64,000 bases of DNA. It comes from Actinomycetota bacterium. GTDB taxonomy: Bacteria; Actinomycetota; Actinomycetes; Actinomycetales; Microbacteriaceae. The notes beneath the pieces are model-generated. The model made no database searches and was not told the DNA's origin. It saw only the letters and a list, made by a program, of their open reading frames with translations. The translations under genes were made by a program, and so were the position numbers. Position 1 is the stretch's first letter, and each line of letters opens with the position of its first letter. The stretch lies in contig WLDG01000001.1 in NCBI GenBank assembly GCA_009704945.1, positions 83,631 through 147,630 on the forward strand, in the 5' to 3' direction. Below, piece by piece: positions 11,776 through 21,500 of this stretch.

Positions 11776-14436
11776 CTAGTGTCCCGCCAGCTCCCAATTT
11801 GGTCCGACTCCAATATGGACCTCAACGGGGACCGATAGAAGCGCTACACCCTTCATGCTCTCTATCGCAACTAACCTCACCTGCTCCAATTCGCCAGGCG
11901 CAACTTCAAAGACCAGTTCATCATGAACCTGCAAAAGGAGACGGGATTGCAGCGATTCAGCCTGTAGTCGCTTGTCCGCATTGATCATGGCCAATTTCAT
12001 GATGTCAGCGGCTGTGCCTTGGATGGGAGCATTAAGGGCAGCCCTTCGAGCGTTTTCTCGAATTTGAAAAACTTTCGAATTGAGATCAGCGAAAGGTCTC
12101 CTCCTTCCGTAGACGGTTTCGGTGTAGCCATCGATTCGGGCTCGCTGAACTACGTTGTCTAGATAACGCTTTACTCCCCCGAACCTGGCAAAGTAGTCAG
12201 ACATTAATTGTTTTGCCTCTGACTTAGAGATCTTTAATTGTCGAGCCAAGCCGAACTCACTCAGGCCGTATACCAACCCGTAACTCATAGCTTTGACCTT
12301 TGAACGCATTGAAGCATCAACCCGAGATGGGTCAACTCCATAGATTCGAGACCCTACGTAGTTGTGAAGATCTTCTCCAGCTCTGAACGCCTCGATCAAT
12401 CCAGCATCTTCGCTGAGATGCGCCATGATCCGCATCTCAATCTGAGAATAATCCGCTGTGAGCAAGTCAACGTAGCCGGATCCCGCAACAAAAGCGCTGC
12501 GCAGACGCTGTCCTCTTTGCGTTTTGATTGGGATGTTTTGCAAATTTGGATTCTCGCTGCTGAGTCTGCCGGTGCTGGTACCTGTTTGCAGATATGTGGT
12601 GTGGATTCTGCCGTCTGCCTGAATCGACTGCAAAAGCGTCTCTGCCATCTGCTTGATTTTGGTGACATCTCGATGAGCCAACAACTTCTCAACAAAGGGA
12701 TGGCCAGTTTGTTCTAACAAGTCTGCCAACGCCTCCGCGTTTGTTGAATAGCCGGTTTTGACTGATCTCGTTCCTTCAAACCCGAGCTCCTCAAAGAGAA
12801 CTGTTTGCAGTTGTTTAGGGCTAGCGAGGTTAACCTCATGACCAATGATGCTGTAAGCCTCGCTTGCAATTTGATCAACCTCACCTGATAACTCCTGGAA
12901 CTGGGTAACCAAGTTGGGCTTGTCTATAGCTATTCCCGTTGCTTCCATCTTCGCTAGAACGAGAGATGACGGAAGTTCAATAGAACGATAAACATCATTC
13001 AACGTTTTTTCTTCCATCCTCTTTCTAACTGTCTCGAACAACACCGCAGCAGACCATGCGTCAAGCGAAGCTGGCTGTTCGGAAAAAAGCTCATCTTTAT
13101 TGTCTCTGTTTATGTCAATTCCCACTTCCGAGCGCAATAGCTGGTCAAGCTCGTAAGACTTCATTGTTGGATCATCGAGATAGCAAACCAATAAGGCGTC
13201 TTCCCTTATCTCGATTGCAGCTTGTCCGAGACTTAACAATTGCTTTAAGACCCTTTTTGAGTCGAAGAGACCAAAGTTGCCAGTTTGAATCAGATTTAGA
13301 GCAGCCGAGGAATCCCTCCCGTCCCAGTCGAATCTTGTTGACCTGTTGGCGGCGCCCAAACCTACCAATTTGCCATCGGCAAACTGTAGAGATAAGAAAA
13401 CTCCTTCACCACAGAACTTGGAAATGGTTTCGATAGAAACAACCTGACTAATCGGTTGTTCAATTGATTCGAACTCTTCAGTAGATGGAGCCGACTCAGG
13501 CTCGTCATCATCAACAACTGCCTTGGTAACCGGAATCTGCCTTCCATTTGTTCCCCGCAATTTAATCACCCTTGTAAGGAGGGTCCTGAAATTGAGTCTG
13601 GCGAACATCGCTCTAACTTCTTCTTCATTTACGGGTCCGACTGCCAAATCACCGACTTGGAAATTAAATTCAAGATCTCTGACTAGATTGTTGAGTCGAC
13701 GATTCCGAACGGCAAGGTCACGCATCTCTCGAAGATTTTCGCCAACCTTGCCAGAAATGTCATTGGCGGCGGCAAGAACGCCGTCTAGATTTCCATATGC
13801 CTGGAGCCACTTAGCAGCAGTCTTTGGCCCTACTCCAACTATCCCGGGGAGGTTATCTGAAGTTTCTCCTACCAAGGCAGCAAGATCTTGATATTGCTTA
13901 GCGCTGACTCCGTATTTCTCAAGTACTGCAGAATCGTTCATCCGCGCCAGGTTCATTACGCCCTTGACCGGGTACAGAACAGTTGTTTTATCGCTTATCA
14001 ATTGAAAAGTGTCACGATCGCCGGAAACAATGAGTACATCCATTCCTGAAGTTTCGCCAAGCCTTGCTAAAGAAGCGATTAGGTCATCTGCCTCGTATCC
14101 CTCCCTTGAAACTGAGGTAATTCTCATCGCGGCCAGAGCTTCGACTAACAACTCAGTCTGACCAATGAATTCTTCGGGAGTCTCGCCACGATTTCCTTTG
14201 TATTCCGGATATTCAAGAGTTCTAAAACTCTCTCTCGAAACATCAAACGCGACGCAAATGTGACTAGGTTTTTCACCTTCTATCAGACTAAGTAGCATCG
14301 AAATGAAGCCATGTACCGCATTTGTGTGCTGCCCGTCTTGGGTCTTAAAGCTATCCGGATTCAATGCGTAAAAGGCCCGAAAAGCGAGTGAATGACCATC
14401 AATAAGGAGCAAGGTAGGCTTTTGATCAACGGACAT
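11776..14436 (-). CDS. polA: DNA polymerase I
   Basis: PolA fills gaps in excision repair and removes Okazaki primers. The 886-residue protein has an N-terminal 5'-3' nuclease (LLLIDGHSLAFRAFYAL, EADDLIASLA), a middle region where the acidic proofreading residues are not recognisable, and a C-terminal family A polymerase: motif A TADYSQIEMRIMAHLS, motif B KAMSYGLVYG and motif C LLQVHDELVFEV. The O-helix residue that is Phe in E. coli is Tyr here, near position 715-720, as in mycobacterial PolA. It is divergent from the thioesterase gene and lies upstream of rpsA and the uvr genes, a conserved actinobacterial order. Confidence 0.98.
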   Translation of the reverse strand: MSVDQKPTLLLIDGHSLAFRAFYALNPDSFKTQDGQHTNAVHGFISMLLSLIEGEKPSHICVAFDVSRESFRTLEYPEYKGNRGETPEEFIGQTELLVEALAAMRITSVSREGYEADDLIASLARLGETSGMDVLIVSGDRDTFQLISDKTTVLYPVKGVMNLARMNDSAVLEKYGVSAKQYQDLAALVGETSDNLPGIVGVGPKTAAKWLQAYGNLDGVLAAANDISGKVGENLREMRDLAVRNRRLNNLVRDLEFNFQVGDLAVGPVNEEEVRAMFARLNFRTLLTRVIKLRGTNGRQIPVTKAVVDDDEPESAPSTEEFESIEQPISQVVSIETISKFCGEGVFLSLQFADGKLVGLGAANRSTRFDWDGRDSSAALNLIQTGNFGLFDSKRVLKQLLSLGQAAIEIREDALLVCYLDDPTMKSYELDQLLRSEVGIDINRDNKDELFSEQPASLDAWSAAVLFETVRKRMEEKTLNDVYRSIELPSSLVLAKMEATGIAIDKPNLVTQFQELSGEVDQIASEAYSIIGHEVNLASPKQLQTVLFEELGFEGTRSVKTGYSTNAEALADLLEQTGHPFVEKLLAHRDVTKIKQMAETLLQSIQADGRIHTTYLQTGTSTGRLSSENPNLQNIPIKTQRGQRLRSAFVAGSGYVDLLTADYSQIEMRIMAHLSEDAGLIEAFRAGEDLHNYVGSRIYGVDPSRVDASMRSKVKAMSYGLVYGLSEFGLARQLKISKSEAKQLMSDYFARFGGVKRYLDNVVQRARIDGYTETVYGRRRPFADLNSKVFQIRENARRAALNAPIQGTAADIMKLAMINADKRLQAESLQSRLLLQVHDELVFEVAPGELEQVRLVAIESMKGVALLSVPVEVHIGVGPNWELAGH

Positions 14437-14467
14437 AGGCCTAGCCTACTTCTCACAGGAGTAATTC

Positions 14468-14914
14468 ATGAGTCAAGACCTGACGGCTTCCGAACAAGCG
14501 TTGGAAGTATTAAAGCAAAGAGGCCTAGGTGCGCTTGCTGACCGGATGGGTATCAAATTAGTAGAGCTCAGTGCGGAACGTGCAGTTGCTACCATGCCTG
14601 TCGAAGGAAACACTCAACCTATTGGAATCCTCCATGGTGGGGCCCACGTTGTTCTCGCGGAGTCACTTGGCAGCTTCGCAGCCAATGTTCACGCTCATCC
14701 TTGGGGTTACGCTGTCGGGATTGAAATCAACGCGTCACATCATTCTTCAGTGAAAAGTGGAATTGTCACAGGTACATGTGTCGCCATCAAGTTGGGTAAA
14801 AGCCTTGCGACTCATGAAGTGAAAATGACCGACGAGTCGGGAAATCTTCTATCGACTGTTCGGATTACGAATTTTCTTCGTCCGAAGCCACCTTGGGCCC
14901 AAGCTGATCAATAA
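14468..14914 (+). CDS. PaaI-family hotdog thioesterase
   Basis: A 148-residue hotdog-fold thioesterase of the PaaI/YbgC-like group, which hydrolyses acyl-CoA or aryl-CoA esters. The signature is GILHGGAHVVLAESLGS near residue 55, with the central helix and Glu expected for the active site, followed by GIEINASHHSSVKSG. The substrate cannot be told from sequence; related actinobacterial and E. coli proteins (such as EntH or MenI-type enzymes) differ in preference. An AGGAG ribosome site lies 7 bases before the ATG. It diverges from polA, and its last 50 bases overlap the end of pdtaR on the other strand. It is one of few plus-strand genes here. Confidence 0.9.
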   Translation: MSQDLTASEQALEVLKQRGLGALADRMGIKLVELSAERAVATMPVEGNTQPIGILHGGAHVVLAESLGSFAANVHAHPWGYAVGIEINASHHSSVKSGIVTGTCVAIKLGKSLATHEVKMTDESGNLLSTVRITNFLRPKPPWAQADQ

Positions 14915-15467
14915 CAGCTTTTGCCACTTGCGCCATAGACAAGCGTCGGTCCATAGACGCCTTTTGTATCCATCGGAAGGCGTCCGGTTCCGAGAGCTTC
15001 ATTTTCGTCATGAGAAGGCCCTTCGCTCGGTCCATGACTTTTCGTGTTTCAAGCCGATCCGATAAATCCGATATCTCTGCCTCTAGAGCGGTTATCTCCT
15101 CGCTCCTGGCAATTGCAATTTGAATAGCAGGTAGCAAGTCTGCTGGTTTGAAGGGCTTAGTGATGTAAGCCATGGCTCCAGCTTCAGTTGCACGATTGAT
15201 AAGTTCGGCCTGTGAGAATGCCGTTAGAAGAACAACTGGAATCCTAAGATCTGAGATTTTCTCTGCGGCTGAAATGCCATCCATTTTGGGCATCTTTATG
15301 TCCATAACCACAACGTCTGGTGAAAGACGTGAAGCCATTTCAACAGCTTCTTCACCATCGCTAGCTTCCCCAAGAACCTCATAGCCAGCTTCTGAAAGAG
15401 TTGCAACAACGTCCATGCGAATAAGGGATTCGTCTTCAGCTACCAACACCTTTAGTGGTTCTGTCAT
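14865..15467 (-). CDS. pdtaR: ANTAR-domain response regulator (PdtaR-like)
   Basis: A 200-residue two-component response regulator whose output domain binds RNA. The receiver domain shows the acidic pair (VAEDESLIRMD), the phospho-acceptor Asp in DVVVMDIKMPKMDG, the Thr of VVLLTAFS and Lys of ITKPF. After a coiled-coil linker (ALEAEISDLSDRLETRK) comes the ANTAR domain (VMDRAKGLLMTKMKLSEPDAFRWIQKASMD). In mycobacteria PdtaR works with the kinase PdtaS as an antiterminator at paired hairpins. No kinase gene is in the window. Its end overlaps the thioesterase gene by 50 bases, and it diverges from tRNA-Leu. Confidence 0.93.
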   Translation of the reverse strand: MTEPLKVLVAEDESLIRMDVVATLSEAGYEVLGEASDGEEAVEMASRLSPDVVVMDIKMPKMDGISAAEKISDLRIPVVLLTAFSQAELINRATEAGAMAYITKPFKPADLLPAIQIAIARSEEITALEAEISDLSDRLETRKVMDRAKGLLMTKMKLSEPDAFRWIQKASMDRRLSMAQVAKAVIDQLGPKVASDEENS

Positions 15468-15496
15468 ATTGATACTTTAGCCAAATACTCATCCAC

Positions 15497-15502
15497 TACA
15501 AT
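15497..15502 (+). promoter_or_regulatory. Candidate -10 box of tRNA-Leu
   Basis: TACAAT lies 12 bases before the first base of the tRNA, which would put the start of transcription about 5 bases before the mature 5' end. No convincing -35 box at 16-18 bases is seen (TACTTT at 18 bases is weak). Position is the main support. Confidence 0.35.
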
Positions 15503-15513
15503 TGCCAAGACCG

Positions 15514-15596
15514 GCCGGAATGGCGGAACGGCAGACGCGGCGCACTCAAAATGCGTTGTCCGAAAGGGCGTGTGGGTTCAAATCCCACTTCCGGCA
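15514..15596 (+). tRNA. tRNA-Leu (anticodon CAA)
   Basis: A complete class II tRNA of 83 bases. The acceptor arms pair exactly (GCCGGAA with TTCCGGC, discriminator A). The anticodon loop CTCAAAA is closed by GCGCA/TGCGT and gives anticodon CAA, reading UUG. A short variable arm follows, then the T arm GTGGGTTCAAATCCCAC. The 3' CCA is not encoded (the genome reads CAG), so CCA must be added. The mature 3' end is only 3 bases from the stop of pyk on the other strand, which leaves no room for a separate terminator. Confidence 0.97.
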
Positions 15597-15599
15597 CAG

Positions 15600-17042
15600 T
15601 TAGTTGGCGTATCCAGGCGCCGCGATATGAACGGCGTCTCCAACCCTGTGTACCCGAAGGGAATTGGTAGAACCGGGAATCCCTGGCGGTGAGCCGGCTA
15701 CGACAATTACCTCATCCCCCAGCTTGCACTTTCCAGACTCCATAACAATCTCATCTACCTGCTTGATCATTTGATCAGTGTGTTTCACATGCTCCGCTAA
15801 GAAGGTAGTTGCGCCCCATACCACCGAAAGTTTTCTTCTTACATCCTCATTTGGTGTGAATGCCAGAACTGGAATTCGCGAGCGAAGCCTGCTGACCCTT
15901 CGCAAGGTGTCTCCGCTTTCGGTAAATACACATACGAACTTACTTCCAAGAAGGTCTGCAATGTCGAGAGCAGCCTTTACAACCGCTCCAGAATGTGTAT
16001 GAGGCTTAGTCCCCAATTCAGGAATTCTCTCAAGTCCGTTCTCTTCAGTTGACTCGATGATGCGAGCCATCGTCGCAACGGTTTCAACTGGATACTTACC
16101 TACAGAAGTTTCACCAGACAGCATTAGTGCATCTGCTCCATCTAGCACGGCATTAGCAACATCCGATGCTTCAGCCCGAGTCGGTCTGCTGTTTTCAATC
16201 ATGCTTTCTAGCATCTGGGTTGCGACAATGACAGGTTTTGCCCATCTGCGAGCAATTTCTACTGCTCTTTTTTGCACCAACGGTACTTGCTCCAGTGGCA
16301 ACTCAACACCCAAATCTCCACGAGCTACCATGATTCCATCGAAGGCATCAACAATTTCTTCCAGGGCTTCAACTGCCTGTGGCTTTTCAATTTTTGCAAT
16401 GACTGGGACGAAAATCTTCTCTTCTTGCATGATTGCATGAGCTCGTGCAATGTCTTTGGCTGATCTGACAAAGCTAAGAGCAATCATGTCAGCGCCAATC
16501 TTTAGAGCCCAACGAAGGTCATCTTCGTCTTTTTCGCTCATGGCTGGGACGTTGACAGCCACTCCAGGCAAGTTGATTCCCTTGTTATTGGAGATTGGGC
16601 CACCAATTTCAACCTCACAGATAACCTTGTCAGACTCAACTCTTGTTGCTCGAAGGGCGATACGTCCATCGTCTATCAGTAGAGGGTCGCCGACCCTAAC
16701 ATCCTGAGGTAGCCCCTTGTACGTCGTGCCGCAAATGCTTGAGTCACCAGCAACATCTTGTGTCGTGATTGTGAATTCCTGCCCAACTTCAAGGTTTTCT
16801 TTACCATTTGCAAATTTCATGAGGCGAATTTTTGGGCCTTGAAGGTCTACCAAAATTCCGACCGGCTTGTTCAGCTCGATACTGGCTTTTCGGATGTTTG
16901 CATATGAGACCTCATGTACCGAATAGTCTCCGTGCGAGAGATTCAAACGCGCTACATCTACTCCAGCTGCAATTACCGCTTTAGTTTTCTCGTAATCCTG
17001 AACAGCTGGTCCAAAGGTGGCAACAATCTTGGCGCGTCTCAT
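15600..17042 (-). CDS. pyk: Pyruvate kinase
   Basis: Pyruvate kinase transfers phosphate from phosphoenolpyruvate to ADP, the last glycolytic step. The 480-residue protein begins RRAKIVATFGPAV, has the RLNLSHGDY and LVDLQGPKIR blocks, and the catalytic signature VIAKIEKPQAVE with the metal-binding MVARGDLGVELP. The C-terminal domain (residues about 350-480) is the usual allosteric fold. It is the last gene of the long minus-strand run, 16 bases after gltD, and runs tail to tail into tRNA-Leu. Confidence 0.98.
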   Translation of the reverse strand: MRRAKIVATFGPAVQDYEKTKAVIAAGVDVARLNLSHGDYSVHEVSYANIRKASIELNKPVGILVDLQGPKIRLMKFANGKENLEVGQEFTITTQDVAGDSSICGTTYKGLPQDVRVGDPLLIDDGRIALRATRVESDKVICEVEIGGPISNNKGINLPGVAVNVPAMSEKDEDDLRWALKIGADMIALSFVRSAKDIARAHAIMQEEKIFVPVIAKIEKPQAVEALEEIVDAFDGIMVARGDLGVELPLEQVPLVQKRAVEIARRWAKPVIVATQMLESMIENSRPTRAEASDVANAVLDGADALMLSGETSVGKYPVETVATMARIIESTEENGLERIPELGTKPHTHSGAVVKAALDIADLLGSKFVCVFTESGDTLRRVSRLRSRIPVLAFTPNEDVRRKLSVVWGATTFLAEHVKHTDQMIKQVDEIVMESGKCKLGDEVIVVAGSPPGIPGSTNSLRVHRVGDAVHIAAPGYAN

Positions 17043-17058
17043 TTACTTCCTTGTCTCA

Positions 17059-18513
17059 CTATGTATAAACAGAGATTGGCTGATCTGTCGGCTTTACAGG
17101 GAATGGAAGCTCCGTCACACCCTCGAGGAACTCATCTACCGCTGAAGCTGCAGCTCGACCTTCTGCTATCGCCCAGACTACTAGGCTGGCTCCTCTTCCC
17201 GCGTCTCCGGCAACAAAGACGCCGTTACCGGCATAGTATTTTCCATCGCGAACAAGAACGCCGCGCTCTGATGATAGGCCGAGTTGGCTGGTTACCGTCT
17301 CGTATTCATTTCCTTGATATCCAAGAGCAAGTAGCACCAAGTCAGCTTTGAGAATCCTCTCGGTTCCGGCTTTTGGAGTTCTCTTACCATCGACGAATTC
17401 AGTATCTGCAACCTTGACCCCTGTAAGTCGGCCATCACTGCCAACAAACTCAACTGTTGAATGAAGATACTTACGCTCACCAAATTCTTCGTGAGCTGAT
17501 TGCACTTCGAACAGATTTGGGACGGTCGGCCACGGCATGTCACTGGTCCTATCCTCTGGAGGCTTTTGCCCGATTGCTATGGTCGTCACACTCAATGCTC
17601 CTTGACGCGTCGCCGTACCAAGACAATCAGCACCGGTATCACCACCGCCGAGAATGACAACATGCAGACCCTCTGCTGAAATTTGACCAGGAATCGAATC
17701 CCCGGCAACCGCCCTGTTTGCTTGAGTGAGGAAATCCATCGCGAAGTGAATCCCCGTAAGCTCTCGTCCCTGAACAGCGATGTCTCTCGGCACAAGTGCC
17801 CCAGTGGCGATAAGCACAGCATCATATCGTTTGCGCAAATCGTCCCAGCTTACGTCTGAGCCAACGTTTACCCCTGTGCGGAATCGAGTTCCCTCCGCCT
17901 CCATCTGGTGGATTCGCCTATCTATGTGATGCTTCTCCATTTTGAAATCTGGAATGCCATAGCGAAGTAGCCCACCGACGCGATCGTCTCGCTCGTAGAC
18001 AGCAACAGTGTGCCCAGCTCTTGTCAGTTGCTGTGCAGCGGCTAGCCCAGCTGGACCGCTGCCGATGACTGCTACAGTCTTGCCGGTTAGTCGATCAGGG
18101 ACCTGTGGAAGAACGAAACCATTATCAAAAGCATCATCAATGATGCTGACTTCTATTTCTTTGATGGTCACGGCAGGCTGATTGATGCCCAAAACACAAG
18201 CATCCTCGCATGGTGCCGGGCAAATCCGACCCGTGAATTCGGGGAAATTGTTAGTGGCATGTAATCGCTCGATGGCGTCTTTGCCTCTACTTCTATGCGT
18301 CAAGTCGTTCCATTCAGGAATCAAGTTTCCGAGCGGACAGCCCTGGTGGCAAAACGGGATACCACAATCCATGCATCGACCAGCTTGTCGCTTAACTACC
18401 TCTGAGTTTCGCTCGGCATAAACTTCCTTCCAGTCCTTGATTCTCACCGGCACTGGTCGCCTTGGCGCGGTTTCACGGTCGGTTACTTTTATAAATCCTC
18501 TGGGATCAGCCAT
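17059..18513 (-). CDS. gltD: Glutamate synthase (NADPH), small subunit
   Basis: GltD takes electrons from NADPH through FAD and Fe-S clusters and passes them to GltB. The 484-residue protein has the N-terminal cysteine clusters ([17 protein letters not shown] and [10 protein letters not shown]), an FAD site [13 protein letters not shown] near residue 150, an NADPH site [15 protein letters not shown] near 290, and a final FAD segment [17 protein letters not shown]. It overlaps gltB by 8 bases and precedes pyk by 16. GltBD supplies glutamate, the amino donor used by the aromatic, histidine and pyrimidine genes upstream. Confidence 0.98.
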   Translation of the reverse strand: MADPRGFIKVTDRETAPRRPVPVRIKDWKEVYAERNSEVVKRQAGRCMDCGIPFCHQGCPLGNLIPEWNDLTHRSRGKDAIERLHATNNFPEFTGRICPAPCEDACVLGINQPAVTIKEIEVSIIDDAFDNGFVLPQVPDRLTGKTVAVIGSGPAGLAAAQQLTRAGHTVAVYERDDRVGGLLRYGIPDFKMEKHHIDRRIHQMEAEGTRFRTGVNVGSDVSWDDLRKRYDAVLIATGALVPRDIAVQGRELTGIHFAMDFLTQANRAVAGDSIPGQISAEGLHVVILGGGDTGADCLGTATRQGALSVTTIAIGQKPPEDRTSDMPWPTVPNLFEVQSAHEEFGERKYLHSTVEFVGSDGRLTGVKVADTEFVDGKRTPKAGTERILKADLVLLALGYQGNEYETVTSQLGLSSERGVLVRDGKYYAGNGVFVAGDAGRGASLVVWAIAEGRAAASAVDEFLEGVTELPFPVKPTDQPISVYT

Positions 18514-21500
18514 TGATTACCTCCAGGATTTGAGTCCAAACCTCATCCCCATCGGGTTCATGACCAAGTTCCGCTGCCTTATTCTGAATGTCAAGCACAC
18601 GAGCGTAATCTCTTGGAAGGATGCGTGTGAAGTTTGCCAATTCCACTTCGAAATTGTCGAGTATAAATCCAGCCACTTGAGACCCAGTTTCCTCAAAGTG
18701 CCGAAGCAGCAATGTTCTCAATTCGAAAGAGTCCTCATCGGTGACTTTTTCGAGACTTACTTCACCGGCTTGTAGTGCTTCCCTATTTACCCGTGACTCG
18801 ACAAGCTTGTAAACGTAGGCTATTCCTCCGCTCATGCCTGCTGCAAGATTGATACCGGTTCTTCCCAGAATGACCGCCCGTCCGCCGGTCATGTACTCGA
18901 GCCCATGGTCTCCTACGCCTTCTACCACAGCGGTAGCTCCAGAGTTGCGAACCAGGAAACGCTCGCCAGCAATACCGTTTAGGAAAATCTCTCCGCTGGT
19001 TGCTCCATATCCAACGACGTTTCCGGCTATTACGTTTTCACTAGCCACGAACCCGCTTCCTTGAGGGGGCTTTATAACCACCATGCCTCCTGAGAGTCCT
19101 TTTGCAACATAGTCGTTGCTGTCCCCTTCCACAGAAATCTTTATGCCTCTAGGAACAAAGGCACCCAATGATTGACCAGCGCTACCGCGAAGACGAAGCT
19201 CTAAGGTCCCTGGATCAAGTCCGAGTTCGCCCCATTTTTTGGTCAACTCGTTACCTAACATGGTGCCAATAGCCTGATTTGTGTTGTTTATTTCACGATC
19301 AATTACAACTGGCTTCCCATCAACTAATGCCGCCTGAGCGACCGGCAATAGCGAGAAATCGAAGTGATCGCTAATTTGATGATCCTGACTTGTCGTGCAA
19401 CGAAGTGCCGACGAAACTGAAATGTCCTTGGCGGCAAAAATTGGACTTAAATCCATTCCATCAGCCTTCCAATGGCTGATAGCGCGATTAGTGTCCAAAA
19501 GCTCAGCGTGTCCGATGGCCTCAGAGAGAGACTTGAAACCAAGCTGCGACAAATACTCACGCACCTCCTGGGCCAAAAATTCAAAGAAGTTGACTACATG
19601 TTCAGCTTGTCCGGTGAATCTCTTTCTAAGCTCTGGATTCTGAGTCGCTACTCCAACTGGGCAGGTATCAAGATGGCAAACGCGCATCAGAATGCACCCC
19701 GCAACCACTAACGGAGCGGTCGCAAAACCATATTCTTCTGCCCCAAGTAGAGCCGCGATCACAACATCTCTTCCGGTCTTCATCTGTCCATCGACTTGAA
19801 CTGTGATTCGGTCGCGCAGACCGTTTAGTAGAAGTGTCTGTTGGACCTCAGCAAGACCAAGCTCCCACGGAGTTCCAGCATGCTTTAGAGAATTAAGTGG
19901 AGATGCACCTGTACCACCGTCGTGACCCGAGATCAGAACCACGTCTGCCTTGGCCTTGGCTACGCCAGCGGCTACCGTTCCAACACCAAACTGACTCACA
20001 AGCTTCACGTTTATGCGTGCCTGTCTGTTAGCTCGTTTCAGATCAAAGATCAATTGCTTCAAATCTTCGATCGAGTAGATGTCGTGATGAGGTGGCGGTG
20101 AGATAAGCCCAACTCCAGGGGTAGAGTGTCGCAGTTCAGCAATCCAGGGATAGACCTTATTAGGAGGTAACTGACCACCTTCCCCTGGCTTGGCTCCCTG
20201 GGCCATTTTGATTTGAATGTCATCTGCGTGGGTGAGATACATCGATGTAACACCAAATCGTCCTGATGCAACCTGCTTTACGGCTGAGCGACGCTCGGGG
20301 TCCAAGAGACGCTGGACTGATTCCCCTCCCTCTCCTGTATTGCTCTTTGCACCCAAACGATTCATCGCAATCGCTAAGACTTCGTGAGCTTCAGGCGATA
20401 TGGCGCCCAATGACATTGCACCGGTCGAGAATCGCTTAACAATTTCCGAGACTGGCTCAACCTCATCTATCGAAATCGGTTCTCTTGAACCAATTTTCAG
20501 TTCAAAAAGGCCTCTGATTGTCATTAGGCGTTCTGACTGATCGTCTATTGCTTTGGTGTACTGCTTGAAGATGTCGTAACGCTTAGCTTTGGTTGAATGT
20601 TGTAGCTTGAACACCGTCTCAGGGTTGAATAGATGAGGAGGCCCCTCACGACGCCACTTCATTTCCCCGCCGACTTCTAAGGGCAGATGTGCTTTGGTAG
20701 CGCCTTCCAGTGGGTAAGCCGCCCTATGCCGCTGTTCTATCTCCTGCGCAATAATCTCAATACCAACTCCGCCTAGTTTTGAAGTTGTTCCCGTGAAGTA
20801 CCTATCTACAAATGGCTGCGCCAAACCAATCGCTTCAAAAGTCTGTGCGCCGGCGTAGGAAGCAACAGTTGAGATCCCCATCTTGCTCATGATTTTTAGA
20901 ACACCTTTACCCAGCGCTTTGATCATGTTCTTACTGGAACGTTCAATAGAGATTCCGTTGATAACTCCGCGTACAACCAGGTCCTCTGCAGTCTCGAGAG
21001 CTAAATAAGGGTTTATGGCCGAAGCTCCATAGCCAACAAGGGTTGCCATGTGGTGTACATCGCGAGCATCACCACACTCGACGACCAATCCAACCATCAT
21101 TCGATCGCCCTTACGGATCAAATGGTGATGGATTGCGGAGAGGCTTAGAAGTGAAGGGATAGGAGCTAGTTCACGGTTTGAATCCCTGTCAGAAAGAACT
21201 ACGAAAGTAGCACCACTGAGAATTGCCCTATCGACTTCCTCACACATTTGCTCAATACGTTGCTCAAGGGCCTGAGCCCCCTCGTCAACTCTGTAAAGAC
21301 AAGAGAGAACTACCGATCGACCAATGTTGTTTGCTTTATCGATGTGCTTGATTCGAGCTAGTTCATCATTGCTAAGAATCGGATAGTCCAGAATCATCTG
21401 TTTTGCGTGCTCTGGCGTCGCTGACAATAGGTTTCTGACAGGACCAATGGCAGCTGTCATTGAAGTGACAACTTCCTCCCTAATGGCATCAAGAGGCGGG

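Noticed and set aside
13056-13891. Plus-strand ORFs of 126 and 122 residues inside polA
   Set aside because: Antisense shadows of the poorly conserved middle part of polA, with no ribosome site or family resemblance.
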